Of a stretch of DNA of 64,000 bases, positions 21,326-31,903 are shown piece by piece. The notes under the pieces are model-generated. The model had not been told where the DNA came from, made no database searches, and saw only the letters and a list, made by a program, of their open reading frames with translations. Position 1 is the first letter of the stretch. The number at the start of each line of letters is the position of its first letter. The stretch spans positions 5,880,001-5,944,000 of the forward strand of contig CATNEN010000007.1 in the NCBI GenBank assembly GCA_950097015.1, given 5' to 3'. The DNA is from Macrostomum hystrix (Eukaryota; Platyhelminthes; Macrostomidae). The position numbers were made by a program, and so were the translations under genes.

Positions 21326-21875
21326 TGGATGGTGTCGTGACTTTTACTTTTATATCAGCAGTAGTTTTTATCTATATTACATTGGTTTGCAATAACGTTA
21401 AAAAGTAATTTATCCCAAAACATGTCCCCTACTCTGCCTTGCTCTTCCAATGCGCCTATTCCTTTGGTTGCCACCCGGTTCTCTCAAACATCGGCTGTCC
21501 GTTTCTCTCCCAGCATCTTCTTATCTATCCCTGTGGTACAGCCATGAGCGGGGTCTGCCCTGTCTTACCCGTGGTCTCTAATTGCATTGGGATTCTCTCC
21601 TCGGTCTGTTTATTTTCTGTCTCGGCGTCAAAGTGTTTCGCTCCATCTTTCCAGGCCATTGCGCGCCTGCGCCAAATCTCTGACAGGCTTTTCTCGCAGG
21701 TGATTTGCCAGTGGCTTCATCGCCAACGCGGGCGCCGAAGTTCTTATGCGCTCTAGAAGCTCTCAAGCCTGTAAATCTTTCCAGTTCTAGGGCGAAAACT
21801 GTCACTGGAAACTTGGAAACTGCTTTTACCACTTTGTAAGCTTTTTCTCGAGGGGTTGGTCAGTGATTTGTGAGA
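21326..21875. other. Intergenic, nothing recognised
   Basis: Unique sequence between two arrays. It has short open frames only and no recognisable domain or element. Confidence 0.5.
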
Positions 21876-22262
21876 ATTGGGAATCCATGATTAGGATCTA
21901 TTGGGAATCCATCATTGGAGAGAATTGGGAATCCATGATTAGGATCTATTGGGAATCCATCATTGGAGAGAATTGGGAATCCATGATTAGGATCTATTGG
22001 GAATCCATGATGAGGATCTATTGGGAATCCATCATTGGAGAGAATTGGGAATCCATCATTGGAGAGAATTGGGAATCCATGATTAGGATTTATTGGGAAT
22101 CCATCATTAGAGAGAATTGGGAATCCATGATTAGGATTTATTGGGAATCCATCATTAGAGAGAATTGGCAATACATGATTAGGATTTATTGGGAATCCAT
22201 CATTAGAGAGAATTGGCAATACATGATTAGAGAGAATTGGGAATCCAAGATTAGGGAGAATC
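21876..22262. repeat. Composite minisatellite of gaatccat(g/c)att units
   Basis: Alternating subunits built from ttgggaatccatgattagga and ttgggaatccatcattggag give a period of about 45 bp, with about eight periods. Subunits swap order locally near 22000-22080. Frames remain open on both strands through it, without sign of coding. Confidence 0.9.
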
Positions 22263-23170
22263 TGGAATCATTGGTTAAGTATAACACAAATTAATGTTAA
22301 AAATCACCTCAATATACGAATGAGAAACTTCCTAAATTTAGGAAAGTTTTAACTGTCCTACTTAAAGTAGCGAAGCGTAGTCCTATTGCTTTTAATTTTT
22401 CGTAGAATATGCTAAACTAATCAGTTTATTGACGTCGTAATCGACACGAAATTTCGCTCCGCGTGACTGACAGCTCGTCAGATCAAACAAGCAAGCAAAA
22501 TCCAAAAGCCATTTTATCTGAGAGAGAAAAATATAAAACGAGATAAAAATTTGCTGAGGACACCCAAACGGTTGCTAAGCCACCCCATCCTCCCTAGGAT
22601 AAAAAGGCTCCTGACGCCTTTGTGCCTCCGTTCTTGGGCGTGGCAGTCGGGGGTCCGCCCAGCAAGCCTGCTCTGCTGCTCACAATGGCCCTGTACTGTA
22701 TTTTTTCGTTAGCAAAAATTTGAAAAACAACCAGGAGGATTCTAGTTAGTCGGGAAAATCTTGGAGTTCTAAATTTAGAAAGACATTTGGTTGCTTTGCT
22801 TCGGTGCAAATGCGAATAAGACTAGTTTTTACACAAGAAAACACTCATTATTACTCATTGGGATACAAGCACAATAGCACCACTAAAACGGCTGTTCTTT
22901 ATTGCCGGGGTACAAAACAGTCAGTTTTGTCTATCAAGGGTTAGTACAGTACTGTGGTTGATAAACAATCTATTATCAGATGTCCAGCCAACGCACTCAA
23001 TAGTTGGTACGGCTTGTACTGAATCACTTTGAGGGTCTTCATACTCCCCGCCAATGATTTTAGCGAAATGTTGCTTAACTTGAGGAAAATATCAATACCT
23101 ATTGATTGAACTAATAAGCTTTTCAAAATGGCGAAAATCTTATTTGCAATCAGAATTTCCTATCTAGCCT
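22263..23170. other. Intergenic; weak TATA-like motif near 22598
   Basis: Mixed sequence. A gataaaaagg motif near 22598 is followed about 85 bp later by ATG at 22685, but the frame stops after 12 codons and I cannot build a gene. No element boundaries are visible. Confidence 0.4.
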
Positions 23171-23171
23171 A

Positions 23172-23560
23172 CACTGGTCTGGATAATGGGTGTTTTGGCT
23201 GGGAGTTGTCTCTCCAGTTTCTAGATTCAGAGCTACGAGCCTACATGAAAAATCACACAAGCTCCCAGTCACTGCCTGTTCCTGCGTGGTCGACTCACTA
23301 CACTGGTCTGGGTAATGGGTGTTTTGGCTGGGAGTTGTCTCTCCAGTTTCTAGATTCAGAGCTACGAGCCTACATGACAAATCACACAAGCTCCCAGTCA
23401 CTGCCTGTTCCTGCGTGGTCGACTCACTACACTGGTCTGGGTAATGGGTGTTTTGGCTGGGAGTTGTCTCTCCAGTTTCTAGATTCAGAGCTACGAGCCT
23501 ACATGACAAATCACACAAGCTCCCAGTCACTGCCTGTTCCTGCGTGGTCGACTCACTACA
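23172..23560. repeat. 129-bp tandem repeat, three copies
   Basis: Near-identical units begin at 23172, 23301 and 23430 (cactggtctggg). The unit is 43 codons long, so frames of 126-156 codons stay open on both strands. It lies about 170 bp upstream of the EF-hand gene at 23731 and may be part of its upstream region. I see no evidence that it is coding. Confidence 0.92.
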
Positions 23561-23596
23561 ATGGTCTCTTTCGCGTTTCTGTGAATGCCGAGCTCT

Positions 23597-23626
23597 GATT
23601 GGCTCAGCGCGTTTTCCAATTGGTTT
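23597..23626 (+). promoter_or_regulatory. Two CCAAT-type motifs upstream of EF-hand gene 1
   Basis: gattggctcagc and tccaattggttt lie about 105-135 bp upstream of the ATG at 23731, in a plausible promoter position. There is no clear TATA box. Assignment is by position only. Confidence 0.4.
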
Positions 23627-23730
23627 TTAGCCGCGGGAGTAATGACTTGGAAGGGCAGCTGAGCCGTTTGCAACTGGGCGCATTGTGGGCAAAACTCTGT
23701 CGCAAAAACAAATAACTCCTAATTGAGACC

Positions 23731-25153
23731 ATGGCCTCAGACGAGGAATTGCTCATGGCGTTTAAGGCCATAGACAAGAGCAACACTGGCGTCATCAGCG
23801 CGGACGAGCTCAGAACCTACCTGTACCATAAGCGCTACAATGAGTTGTTTGTGCAGGTATACAGTCTCAACTAGGTTATAAAAATACTTCGTAAAATGTT
23901 TGATTGATCTCATTTCATCGATCTTATTTCTAGAAATATCTGCGACTCTTTGATCGCAACCATGACGGCAGGATCACACTGGAGGAGTACCGCAGCACGC
24001 TCAGCGAGATACCCAGGGCGCAGAGACAGTAAGTGCCATGAATTAGTTGCTTGCTGTCGGATTTCAGTTGCTTCTGGGCTTGAAAAGTTGAGAACATTAT
24101 GAAGGTCAGTTTGTATTATAGAGCTCTCTTACCAATCTCCATAGGATCTGTTGGTATTGTGGATCTCTCTTACCAATCTCCATAGGATCTGTTGGTATTG
24201 TGGATCTCTCTTACCAATCTCCATAGGATCTGTTGGTATTGTGGATCTCTCTTACCAATCTCCATAGGATCTGTTGGTATTGTGGATCTCTCTTACCAAT
24301 CTCCATAGGATCTGTTGGTATTGTGGATCTCTCTTAACAATCCCCATAGGATCTCTTGGTATTGTGGAGCTCTCTTACCAATCCCCATAGGATCTGTTGG
24401 TATTGTGGATCTCTCTTACCAATCTCCATAGGATCTGTTGGTATTGTGGAGCTCTCTTACCAATCCCCATAGGATCTGTTGGTATTGTGGATCTCTCTTA
24501 CCTATCCCCATAGGATCTGTTGGTATTGTGGATCTCTCTTACCAATCCCCATAGGAGATCTCTTGGTATTGTGGATCTCTCTTACCAATCCCCATAGGAT
24601 CTCTTGGTATTGTGGAGCTCTCTTACCAATCTCCATAGGATCTCTTGGTATTGTGGATCTCTCTTACCAATCCCCATAGGATCTCTTGGTATTGTGGATC
24701 TCTCTTACCAATCCCCATAGGATCTCTTGGTATTGTGGATCTCTCTTACCAATCCCCATAGGATCTGTTGGTATTGTGGATCTCTCTTACTAATCTCCAC
24801 AGTTTCTGGCTAGATACGGGCTACTGGTAGTCCACCGACGATAAATAGACAAGTAAATTTCTTGGTAGAATTAATAGTCGACACTCCATCAACGACCCCT
24901 CCCTCCCGTCGCCTACGGAGCCATTGTCTTCAGGTACAGCCAGTGGCGGCAGCTGTTTGAGAGCATCGACAAGGATGGCAACGGCTTCATCACAAAGCGG
25001 GAGCTGCAGACGGCGGTGCGCGAGATGGGAGCCGGCTCGCTGTTCCGCATGAACGACTTCGACCGATTTTTCGAACAGGGCGACTCCGACCACGACGGTC
25101 GCATGAACTATCGCGAGTTCCTGGAGTGGATGAACAAGTCTCAGGAGGCCTGA
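23731..25153 (+). CDS. Four-EF-hand calmodulin-like protein, paralogue 1
   Basis: Exons 23731-23856, 23934-24028 and 24934-25153 (TGA) join in phases 0 and 2 to give 146 residues, close to calmodulin's length. Four canonical 12-residue Ca2+-binding loops are visible: DKSNTGVISADE, DRNHDGRITLEE, DKDGNGFITKRE and DSDHDGRMNYRE. All start with Asp, have Gly at position 6 and end with Glu, so all four should bind Ca2+. It is presumably a cytosolic Ca2+ sensor or buffer. It is not calmodulin itself, since the N-lobe LLMAFKAIDKSNTG and linker LRTYLYHKRYNELFVQ are unlike it. A paralogue with the same intron positions lies 1.5 kb downstream at 26684. Intron 2 carries a 41-bp minisatellite. Confidence 0.94.
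24115..24805. repeat. 41-bp minisatellite in intron 2 of EF-hand gene 1
   Basis: About 17 units of 41 bp (ttaccaatctccataggatc plus tgttggtattgtggatctctc). Variants are ctcc/cccc, ctgtt/ctctt and gatct/agct. The array fills most of the intron 24029-24933. Confidence 0.94.
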
Positions 25154-25330
25154 TCTCGCGCTCGAGATTGAGGCTCCGGCCGTAGACAATAGATTCTGGG
25201 TTGAAAATTAGATGTAGTTTAAGTTAAGTGCAGCACCCATTCTGCAACCCTACCATATCACGCAGCACTTTACAACCTGTTTGTAATCAAAGCGACCGAA
25301 GCCCTATATGAAGTCTGGGTTCGAGACTCA

Positions 25331-25336
25331 AATAAA
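25331..25336 (+). terminator. Candidate polyadenylation signal of EF-hand gene 1
   Basis: AATAAA about 180 bp after the stop codon, followed by a T/G-rich stretch (gtgtttgttgttt). Good position and context. Confidence 0.65.
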
Positions 25337-26595
25337 TGTGTTTGTTGTTTAGAAGCAGCCCTCGATAGTGTGTTATTCCATGCTCTACGAGCTATGATCC
25401 CATTTGATTGTACAGCATTCGTTCCAATATCTGGCATCAGAAGGTTATAATCGTTTTTGGGAAGATATTGGGCACAAACTGCAAATATAAAAAAGCCGAG
25501 CAAGCTTATGAATGGAAAATGTCCCTGGTTTCGGAGCTCATTAAATTAGCCTTACAAAGTTTTTCTGTTCTTTAATTTTCACCATGTAACAATGTCGGCT
25601 ATCATTGTGGACTATTTAGGATTTATTAAATAGTTGATTTTTCATTTTTGAACCAATAAGGATTCGCTATTGAGGTTATGCAGTGCAATGTCAGCTGTCC
25701 TTGTCACCAGGGTCTCCGACAAGAATCATTGATTATCTTGACGATGCTGACTCGAACGGCTTTGAAATTTAGTTCATCCTATAGGGCGGGAAATTTTGAT
25801 CCATTCGCGTTCACAAAAAACGGTCATTCGGTTTGGGAGCCATTGTGAAGTAGGCAGCTTGTATGAGCTTGACACGCCTAAGCACACTGAGTGACTGTGT
25901 ATTTAGCAGCTGTTAAAAACTAACGGTGACAACAATCTTTGTTGTCTTCAATAAATCCGTCTTTCTTATGCGTCGCTCTAGAAGCTGCCGGAATGCCGTC
26001 GTCACCAGCGTCGCTTTCACGCCTAAAGTGCTTCACTGTGCACCTTTTGTCGGAGAAAGAGACGTCGGGAGTTCGAAGTTCAGCTCCAAAGCGAGACAGT
26101 TATAATTTTAACCATCATTGGCTGGGGTAAAAATTCGTGTGGCTGTGGCGGCGACACAGTCCATGGACTGAATTGCCTGCAGTATTCAGCCTTTAGAAGC
26201 ACCTGCCCACTTAGGTCTAGGTCTAGACTCAGGTGGGATAAAATAACAGGAGAAAAGTTTTCACACTCAACCTCGGATAAAGAGGCTAAGAAAATGAGTT
26301 TGTAAGAATGGAAGACTCAAATTAATTATTTTCGATCCACCGCCAGTGAGGCGATAACTAGCAGTGCTCAAAATGGTGAAAACAACATGTCGAGGTCGAT
26401 GCAGCTCCAGGTCCGGCTTTGAGCATCTCAGGCGAGAATTTTAGGCGTGCCCTTTGAGACGACTGCTCAAAAGAGTCTGGACCAGGCTGGCGGCCGGACC
26501 GGAAATTCGATCAGGTCAAAGGCGCTCCACCCCTGGGCCGCCGGGCCGCTATCGATCCCCGCGGCGCCCACTGGGAGGAGCCGGGCGCCACCCCG
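25337..26595. other. Intergenic between the EF-hand paralogues
   Basis: It contains a copy of dispersed repeat family C (listed separately). The rest has short frames only and no recognised feature until the promoter-like segment before 26684. Confidence 0.55.
25673..25848 (-). repeat. Dispersed repeat family C, copy 1
   Basis: The reverse complement of this segment aligns with 61620-61792. Shared landmarks are ccaaaccgaatgaccg, a degraded segment ending caaagccgttcga, gcatcgtcaagata, gattcttgtcgg and accctggtgacaaggaca. Identity is about 70-75 percent by eye. No coding or terminal repeats are evident. Confidence 0.65.
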
Positions 26596-26600
26596 CCGGC

Positions 26601-26607
26601 CATAAAT
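26601..26607 (+). promoter_or_regulatory. TATA-like box of EF-hand gene 2
   Basis: cataaat in a GC-rich context (ccggccataaatccccctca), 77 bp upstream of the ATG. A start-site-like tctcagctct lies about 30 bp downstream. This is a plausible core promoter, inferred from position. Confidence 0.5.
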
Positions 26608-26683
26608 CCCCCTCACGGCAGGAAGGCAGTTCTCAGCTCTCCCTTAGTCTCAACTAGCAGCTGAAACTCGCACCAGACCAGGC

Positions 26684-27564
26684 ATGGCTACGGACGAAGA
26701 TCTGCTGATGGCGTTCAAAACCATAGACAAGTCCAAGTCCGGTGTCATCACAGCTGACGAGTTGAGGTCCTACATGTACAAGAAGCGCTACAATGAGCTG
26801 TTTGTCCAGGTAATTTTCCATTGAATCTTCAACCTAAGAAGAATAAATTGGCCTGTTAAATAATTTCCTATTATAACTTTCAGCGCTACCTCCGCCTCTT
26901 CGACCGCAACCGAGACGGCAAGATCACACTGGAGGAGTACCAGAACACGCTCAAGGAGATTCCCAAGGCGCAGAGAGAGTAAGTTTTGATGTGCTCACAT
27001 TGCTACTGCTCAGTAGTCAGCATGGAAAATAACTAAGATCGGAGTGGACAGGTCTAAGATCGGAGTGGACAAGTCTAAGATCGGAGTGGACAAGTCTAAG
27101 ATCGGAGTGGACAAGTCTAAGATCGGAGTGGACAAGTCTAAGATCGGAGTGGACAAGTCTAAGATCGGAGTGGACAAGTCTGAGATCGGAGTGGACAGGT
27201 CTGAGATCGGAGTGGACAAGTGTCAAGATCGAGTGGACAAGTGTGAAGAGCGAGTGGACAAGTCAGGGGGATGAAAGGGAGATCTGAGCTTGGCAAGTCA
27301 GCATCGCATGGCAAATGCTTCTTCCATTGATTGATGCCAACAAGGTACAGCCAGTGGCGCATTCTGTTTGAGAGCATCGACAAGGACGGCAACGGGCACA
27401 TCACCAAGAAGGAGCTACAGTCGGTGGTGCGCCAGATGGGCTCGAACACGCTGCTCAAGCTGGCCGAATTCGACCGTTTCTTTGAGCAGAGCGACTCGGA
27501 CCACAGCGGCAAAGTGAATTATCGGGAATTTCTTGAGTGGCTGGAGACCAGCCAGAATGCTTAG
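26684..27564 (+). CDS. Four-EF-hand calmodulin-like protein, paralogue 2
   Basis: Exons 26684-26809, 26884-26978 and 27345-27564 (TAG) have exactly the same lengths (126, 95 and 220 nt) and phases as paralogue 1, giving 146 residues. The EF loops are DKSKSGVITADE, DRNRDGKITLEE, DKDGNGHITKKE and DSDHSGKVNYRE. All four keep the 12-residue pattern with Asp first and Glu last. The two proteins are strongly alike throughout, so this is a local tandem duplication. Differences cluster at the exon 3 centre (SNTLLKLAEFDRFF against GSLFRMNDFDRFF). It probably has a cytosolic Ca2+-sensor or buffering role. The intron 2 minisatellite is unrelated to that of paralogue 1. Confidence 0.94.
27030..27270. repeat. 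21-bp minisatellite in intron 2 of EF-hand gene 2
   Basis: About eleven units of 21 bp (gatcggagtggacaagtctaa) lie shortly after the donor at 26979. The last units are diverged (gagcgagtggacaagt). The unit length is a multiple of three, so frames stay open in both directions. Confidence 0.92.
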
Positions 27565-27789
27565 CGGGCTGCTGTGACTCTGCCGACATGTTCAACCAGC
27601 TCTGCTATTAACCGGAATTAGTAACTTTTTTGCTCCCGCTCAGAAAATATTACAAAATCCCTTTTAGTAGGCCTATGACATTGTTAATGAAAATTATAAC
27701 AATATTGAAAGTACTTTTTCAATGGAATGGTTACGAAACACGTCTATCCGCTTATACTTGTGTGGCTGAAGATAAAGGGGCTTGGGAAG

Positions 27790-28590
27790 AAGTGATGGAT
27801 TTTAAGATGTGTGGGATGGTTAGAGGTGTGGGATGGGTAGAGGTGTGGGATGGGTAAAGGTGTGGGATGGGTTGAGTTTGTGGGATGGGTAGAGGTGTGG
27901 GATGGGTAGAGGTGTGGGATGGGTAAAGGTGTGGGATGGGTAGAGATTTGGGATGGGTAGAGGTGTGGGATGGGTAGAGGTATGGGATGGGTAGAGATGT
28001 GGGATGGGTAGAGATGTGGGATGGGTAGAGGTGTGGGATGGGTAGAGATGTGGGATGGGTAGAGGTGTGGGATGGGTAGAGGTGTGGGATGGGTAGAGGT
28101 GTGGGATGGGTAGAGGTGTGGGATGGGTAGAGGTGTGGGATGGGTAGAGGTGTGGGATGGGTAGAGGTGTGGGATGGGTAGAGGTGTGGGATGGGTAGAG
28201 ATGTGGGATGGGTAGAGGTGTGGGATGGGTAGAGGTGTGGGATGGGTAGAGGTGTGGGATGGGTAGAGGTGTGGGATGGGTAGAGGTGTGGGATGGGTAG
28301 AGGTGTGGGATGGGTAGAGGTGTGGGATGGGTAGAGGTGTGGGATGGGTAGAGGTGTGGGATGGGTAGAGGTGTGGGATGGGTAGAGGTGTGGGATGGGT
28401 AGAGGTGTGGGATGGGTAGAGGTGTGGGATGGGTAGAGGTGTGGGATGGGTAGAGGTGTGGGATGGGTAGAGGTGTGGGATGGGTAGAGGTGTGGGATGG
28501 GTAGAGGTGTGGGATGGGTAGAGGTGTGGGATGGGTAGAGGTGTGGGATGGGTAGAGGTGTGGGATGGGTAGAGATGTGGGATGAAGCAG
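27790..28590. repeat. 17-bp minisatellite (gtgtgggatgggtagag), about 47 copies
   Basis: A very homogeneous array: most units are identical, with occasional gagat or aaagg variants near the edges. It lies between EF-hand gene 2 and the small membrane-protein gene. It is G-rich on the plus strand with GGG and GGG spaced by one to five bases in every unit. Confidence 0.95.
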
Positions 28591-28908
28591 ATAAAGGAAT
28601 AATTACCCCAAAAGCCCTCAGCTGCGTGTTCCTTTTGTCTGTCTCACCTTATCACAATGGAAGGAATGAAAGTGGAGCGCGTTGAAATTTTCTAGAAAAT
28701 CTTCGCTGCGATATTAAATTCCTCTCCATCGAAAGAGTGGGAGAATTCCGTGGCGTATCCTCGAGGGACTCAAAGCCTAGTGCAGGTTGGCTGGGTCACC
28801 AAGGGGTTTAAGCAGCGAACATTGGGAATCTTGCTAAGGAGATGCTGTGAGAAAGGTGCCTGCCAGCTTGCAGCTGTTTGGCAGCGTTGTCTTGCCACCT
28901 GACTGACC

Positions 28909-29342
28909 ATGGCGGACGCATCGGCAGCGGCAGCTGGGCTTCTGCTGGCGGCTGCCGCCCTGCTGCTGCTGCTGTTGTTGTTCGCAATATTCGGTCTTCG
29001 CCTGCTGGCTGACAGACGGAGTCGGAGGCAGCGGGAGCAGCGGCGGCAGCGGGAGCAGCGGCGGCAGTGGGAGCAGCGGCGGCAGCGGTGGCGACTGTTG
29101 GCAGAGACGACACCTGTGGAAGTCGCCTGGCACATCGCGGGCAGTCCGAATTCGGTCAGTTCAAGCCATACTCGCACTTCAACAACGAAAGAAAAATAAG
29201 TCTTGCTGGACTGCAAAATACGAGTATATTCCTTTTGAATTTCCAGGAACTGCCAAGTGATGAGATCTATGAGGTATTTGAGTCAGATGCGACCGGTAGC
29301 TCTCACTCGATGGATGAGGCTCAAATACTGACTGCGCAATGA
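28909..29342 (+). CDS. Possible small single-pass membrane protein, two exons
   Basis: ATG at 28909 (context ctgaccatgg). Exon 1 is 28909-29154 (donor tcg|gtcagt) and exon 2 is 29247-29342 (acceptor ttccag, stop TGA), joined in phase 0 to give 113 residues. Residues about 8-30 form a strongly hydrophobic Ala/Leu segment (LLLAAAALLLLLLLFAIFG), a signal anchor or transmembrane helix. A very basic Arg/Gln-rich repeat follows (RRQREQ units, residues 35-58). The tail is acidic with SDEIYEVFESD. The charge order suggests the C-terminus is cytoplasmic. No family is recognised. Without splicing, exon 1 would read on to a stop at 29197-29199. The gene call rests on open frame, start context and splice sites only. 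Confidence 0.45.
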
Positions 29343-30685
29343 ATTGAATGCATTGGACGTAGCCAGTAGTTTAAATCCCACTACCAAGTTACTATAAGAA
29401 TCATAAAAAGCATATGGATATACGAGTATATGTTTTTTTACTTTAGCACTTGAAAATATCGGGTACCAGGATGCTTTCAGTGGCAAGGCTCACTGAGTGA
29501 CGTTTTGCTTCATTTTTCCCGCACCATTTTATCTGACTCAAAACACACGTAGCGGTCCGGCATGTTGATGTCGTTCAATTTTTGCGGCCTTGTGCACAAT
29601 GTCAGGGGGTTAGTGGCAGACCTGTTTATAGTATAGTAAGACCACGGAAGTGTTTCAAATACCCACAAATTTTCCTTTTTTATGCATCTCCCAATCGCCA
29701 TGAAAACCGAGAACGTGGCCTAGCTTTTTTCTTTCTATCCGATCAAACAACTTCCAGACACACAAAACATCGGCATCGTCGAGATATTAAACGATTCTCG
29801 TCGGGGCAAAAATCCCTCAACGTAGAATTTAAGCCCATGTGGGTCAACCCCTATAGCACAATGTAACATTGCTTTGACGATGAAAAATGTAGGTCAGATG
29901 TGCACCGTTGTGTGATAGCGCGCTTAACGTTTCAGAGTGCGTGTAGCAAATGCAGCTCTTCTACCCAGCTCCGCCTGTGCCAGCTCATCCTGTGTGACTG
30001 AAAGGCTTTCACAATATTCAACTAGGGCTATATTCAGGGCTTACTAGGAGAATAACCGGCCCGCCCGGCGGAAATTCAAGGTCGAATAAGTTAACCACAA
30101 TGTCGGGCCTGCAAGCTGCGCCAGAACATGTGACAGGCGACAGAACTCAAGCTCTATGTGGAAAGAAAACGGAGATCAGCCAAATAGAAATAAGAACAAG
30201 CACTTAAACGCGTGAATGACTTCTTTCAGTTCAGAGTGTTGGAGCGCAAGCATGGAGCAGTTTTTTAAACTGCCCCGGTTTTTCTGGCTAATTTTAGACA
30301 CAAAAAGTGTCTAAAAACCCTGGCAATTTCACCCTTTCCGTGGGAGGAGGGGTAAATTTCCTTGAATATGGAAATTAATTACCTTACCTTCAGGCAATTA
30401 CCTTAATTACCTAATTACCTAACTATGCTTAAAGTTCAACTCATTCCATGATTAAATTCTTGAAGCAAAATATATGTAGCACACTTTGTTTATTAAATTT
30501 GGATGCTTTATTTAGCTGCACAAATCAAGCTCTTAAAGAGGCCATTCGTTTTCTAACTGTTAGATTAGAAAAAGGTCAGTACCTCAACAGCCTCATGAGT
30601 GAGGATTTCTTCTAGGTACAGTGAACGAAAAACTGCTTGCGTTGCATGTTATATAAAGCAAATCGTAAGGTACGCACGCAAAATT
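29343..30685. other. Intergenic; one dispersed repeat segment
   Basis: It holds a segment related to repeat family C (29658-29873). Otherwise it is A/T-rich with short frames. No gene is recognised. Confidence 0.55.
29658..29873 (+). repeat. Dispersed repeat family C-related segment, copy 2
   Basis: The first part (tttcaaatacccac to atcgccatgaaaac) resembles the reverse complement of 61990-62064. The second part (gcatcgtcgagatatt, gattctcgtcggg, acattgc) resembles 61720-61785. So the two halves seen here in order are found near each other but on opposite strands in the 61.6-62.1-kb intron. Confidence 0.55.
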
Positions 30686-31212
30686 GGAATGCAGCTGCAG
30701 CAGTGATAGCTGGAATGCAGCTGTTGCAGTGATAGCTGGAATGCAGCTGTTGCAGTGATAGCTGGAATGCAGCTGTTGCAGTGATAGCTGGAATGCAGCT
30801 GTTGCAGTGATAGCTGGAATGCAGCTGCAGCAGTGATAGCTGGAATGCAGCTGCAGCAGTGATAGCTGGAATGCAGCTGTTGCAGTGATAGCTGGAATGC
30901 AGCTGCAGCAGTGATAGCTGGAATGCAGCTGTTGCAGTGATAGCTGGAATGCAGCTGTTGCAGTGATAGCTGGAATGCAGCTGTTGCAGTGATAGCTGGA
31001 GTGCAGCTGCAGCAGTGATAGCTGGAATGCAGCTGCAGCAGTGATAGCTGGAATGCAGCTGTTGCAGTGATAGCTGGAATGCAGCTGTTGCAGTGATAGC
31101 TGGAATGCAGCTGTTGCAGTGATAGCTGGAGTGCAGCTGCAGCAGTGATAGCTGGAGTGCAGCTGCAGCAGTGATAGCTGGAATGCAGCTGCAGCAGTGA
31201 TAGCTGGAAACT
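30686..31212. repeat. 26-bp minisatellite with an E-box-like CAGCTG in each unit
   Basis: About 20 units of 26 bp (tgatagctggaatgcagctg plus ttgcag or cagcag). Every unit includes CAGCTG, a palindromic E-box, in tgcagctg. Two variant types (gctgttgcag, gctgcagcag) are interspersed. It lies about 0.7 kb upstream of the WSC/vWA gene. Confidence 0.93.
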
Positions 31213-31820
31213 GATGCAAAAATCTAAACTGCAAGTCCGGTTTAAATAAAATTAAAACGCATTTTCCCACAGATCACAAAAGCGGAATGCAAAACATTTT
31301 TCCAATATCAATCGAAGCACTAACTTGTATTTTTCCACTAAGTTTACATTGTGTTGACTAGCAATGGAAATTTCCTGGAAATCGCCAGCGAGTTAATGTT
31401 AGCTCCGAGAGTTTTCTCACCCGGTAGCGCTAATGGTGACGACTATGTCAACGAAACGCAGAAAATTGACATTGCATCCGCCTCTTACTAGGCAATTGCT
31501 GCTTAAAATTCCTTTTGCGACAAGTGCCCACGGTGAAATGAGGTCGATCGCGGACCAGGTGCTGAGCAGAAACTTCTGGTCTGGGGTGGCGCTAGCGCCC
31601 TCTCCAGACGAAAGATATCTTTACTGAAGACTCCCTGGGCATGAGCAGCAGCTGCGGAGCCCGTGCAAGGATCGGCGAGAGGAAGAGGAGGGCAGTAGCA
31701 GGAGGGGAGGCAGAGTGGATGATCGCATTATCAAGCCGCAACTGCCCGAATTTTCTGCTGACCAAAAATGCTGAGGCACCACGACGCAAAGTGGACGATT
31801 TTTGCAGATCGATGGCCAGG
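31213..31820. other. Upstream region of the WSC/vWA gene
   Basis: Short frames only. No recognised feature apart from the TATA-like motif just downstream at 31829. Confidence 0.5.
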
Positions 31821-31828
31821 AAATGCGG

Positions 31829-31835
31829 ATAAATA
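31829..31835 (+). promoter_or_regulatory. TATA-like box of the WSC/vWA gene
   Basis: ataaata in gcggataaatatgac, 75 bp upstream of the predicted start codon at 31904, leaving room for a short 5' UTR. Inferred by position only. Confidence 0.45.
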
Positions 31836-31903
31836 TGACTGGCCTAGACTGGTTCAAAGCCGCGCCCCTCTGACTCGGAGGAGAATCTAGAAAGCAAATC
31901 GAC

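Noticed and set aside
22598-22720. TATA-like gataaaaagg followed by ATG at 22685 as a gene start
   Set aside because: The frame ends after 12 codons and no downstream exon could be linked to it.
23128-23598. 156-codon frame with a threefold 43-residue repeat
   Set aside because: The unit is open on both strands with no recognisable domain or splice context. It is best explained as a 129-bp tandem repeat.
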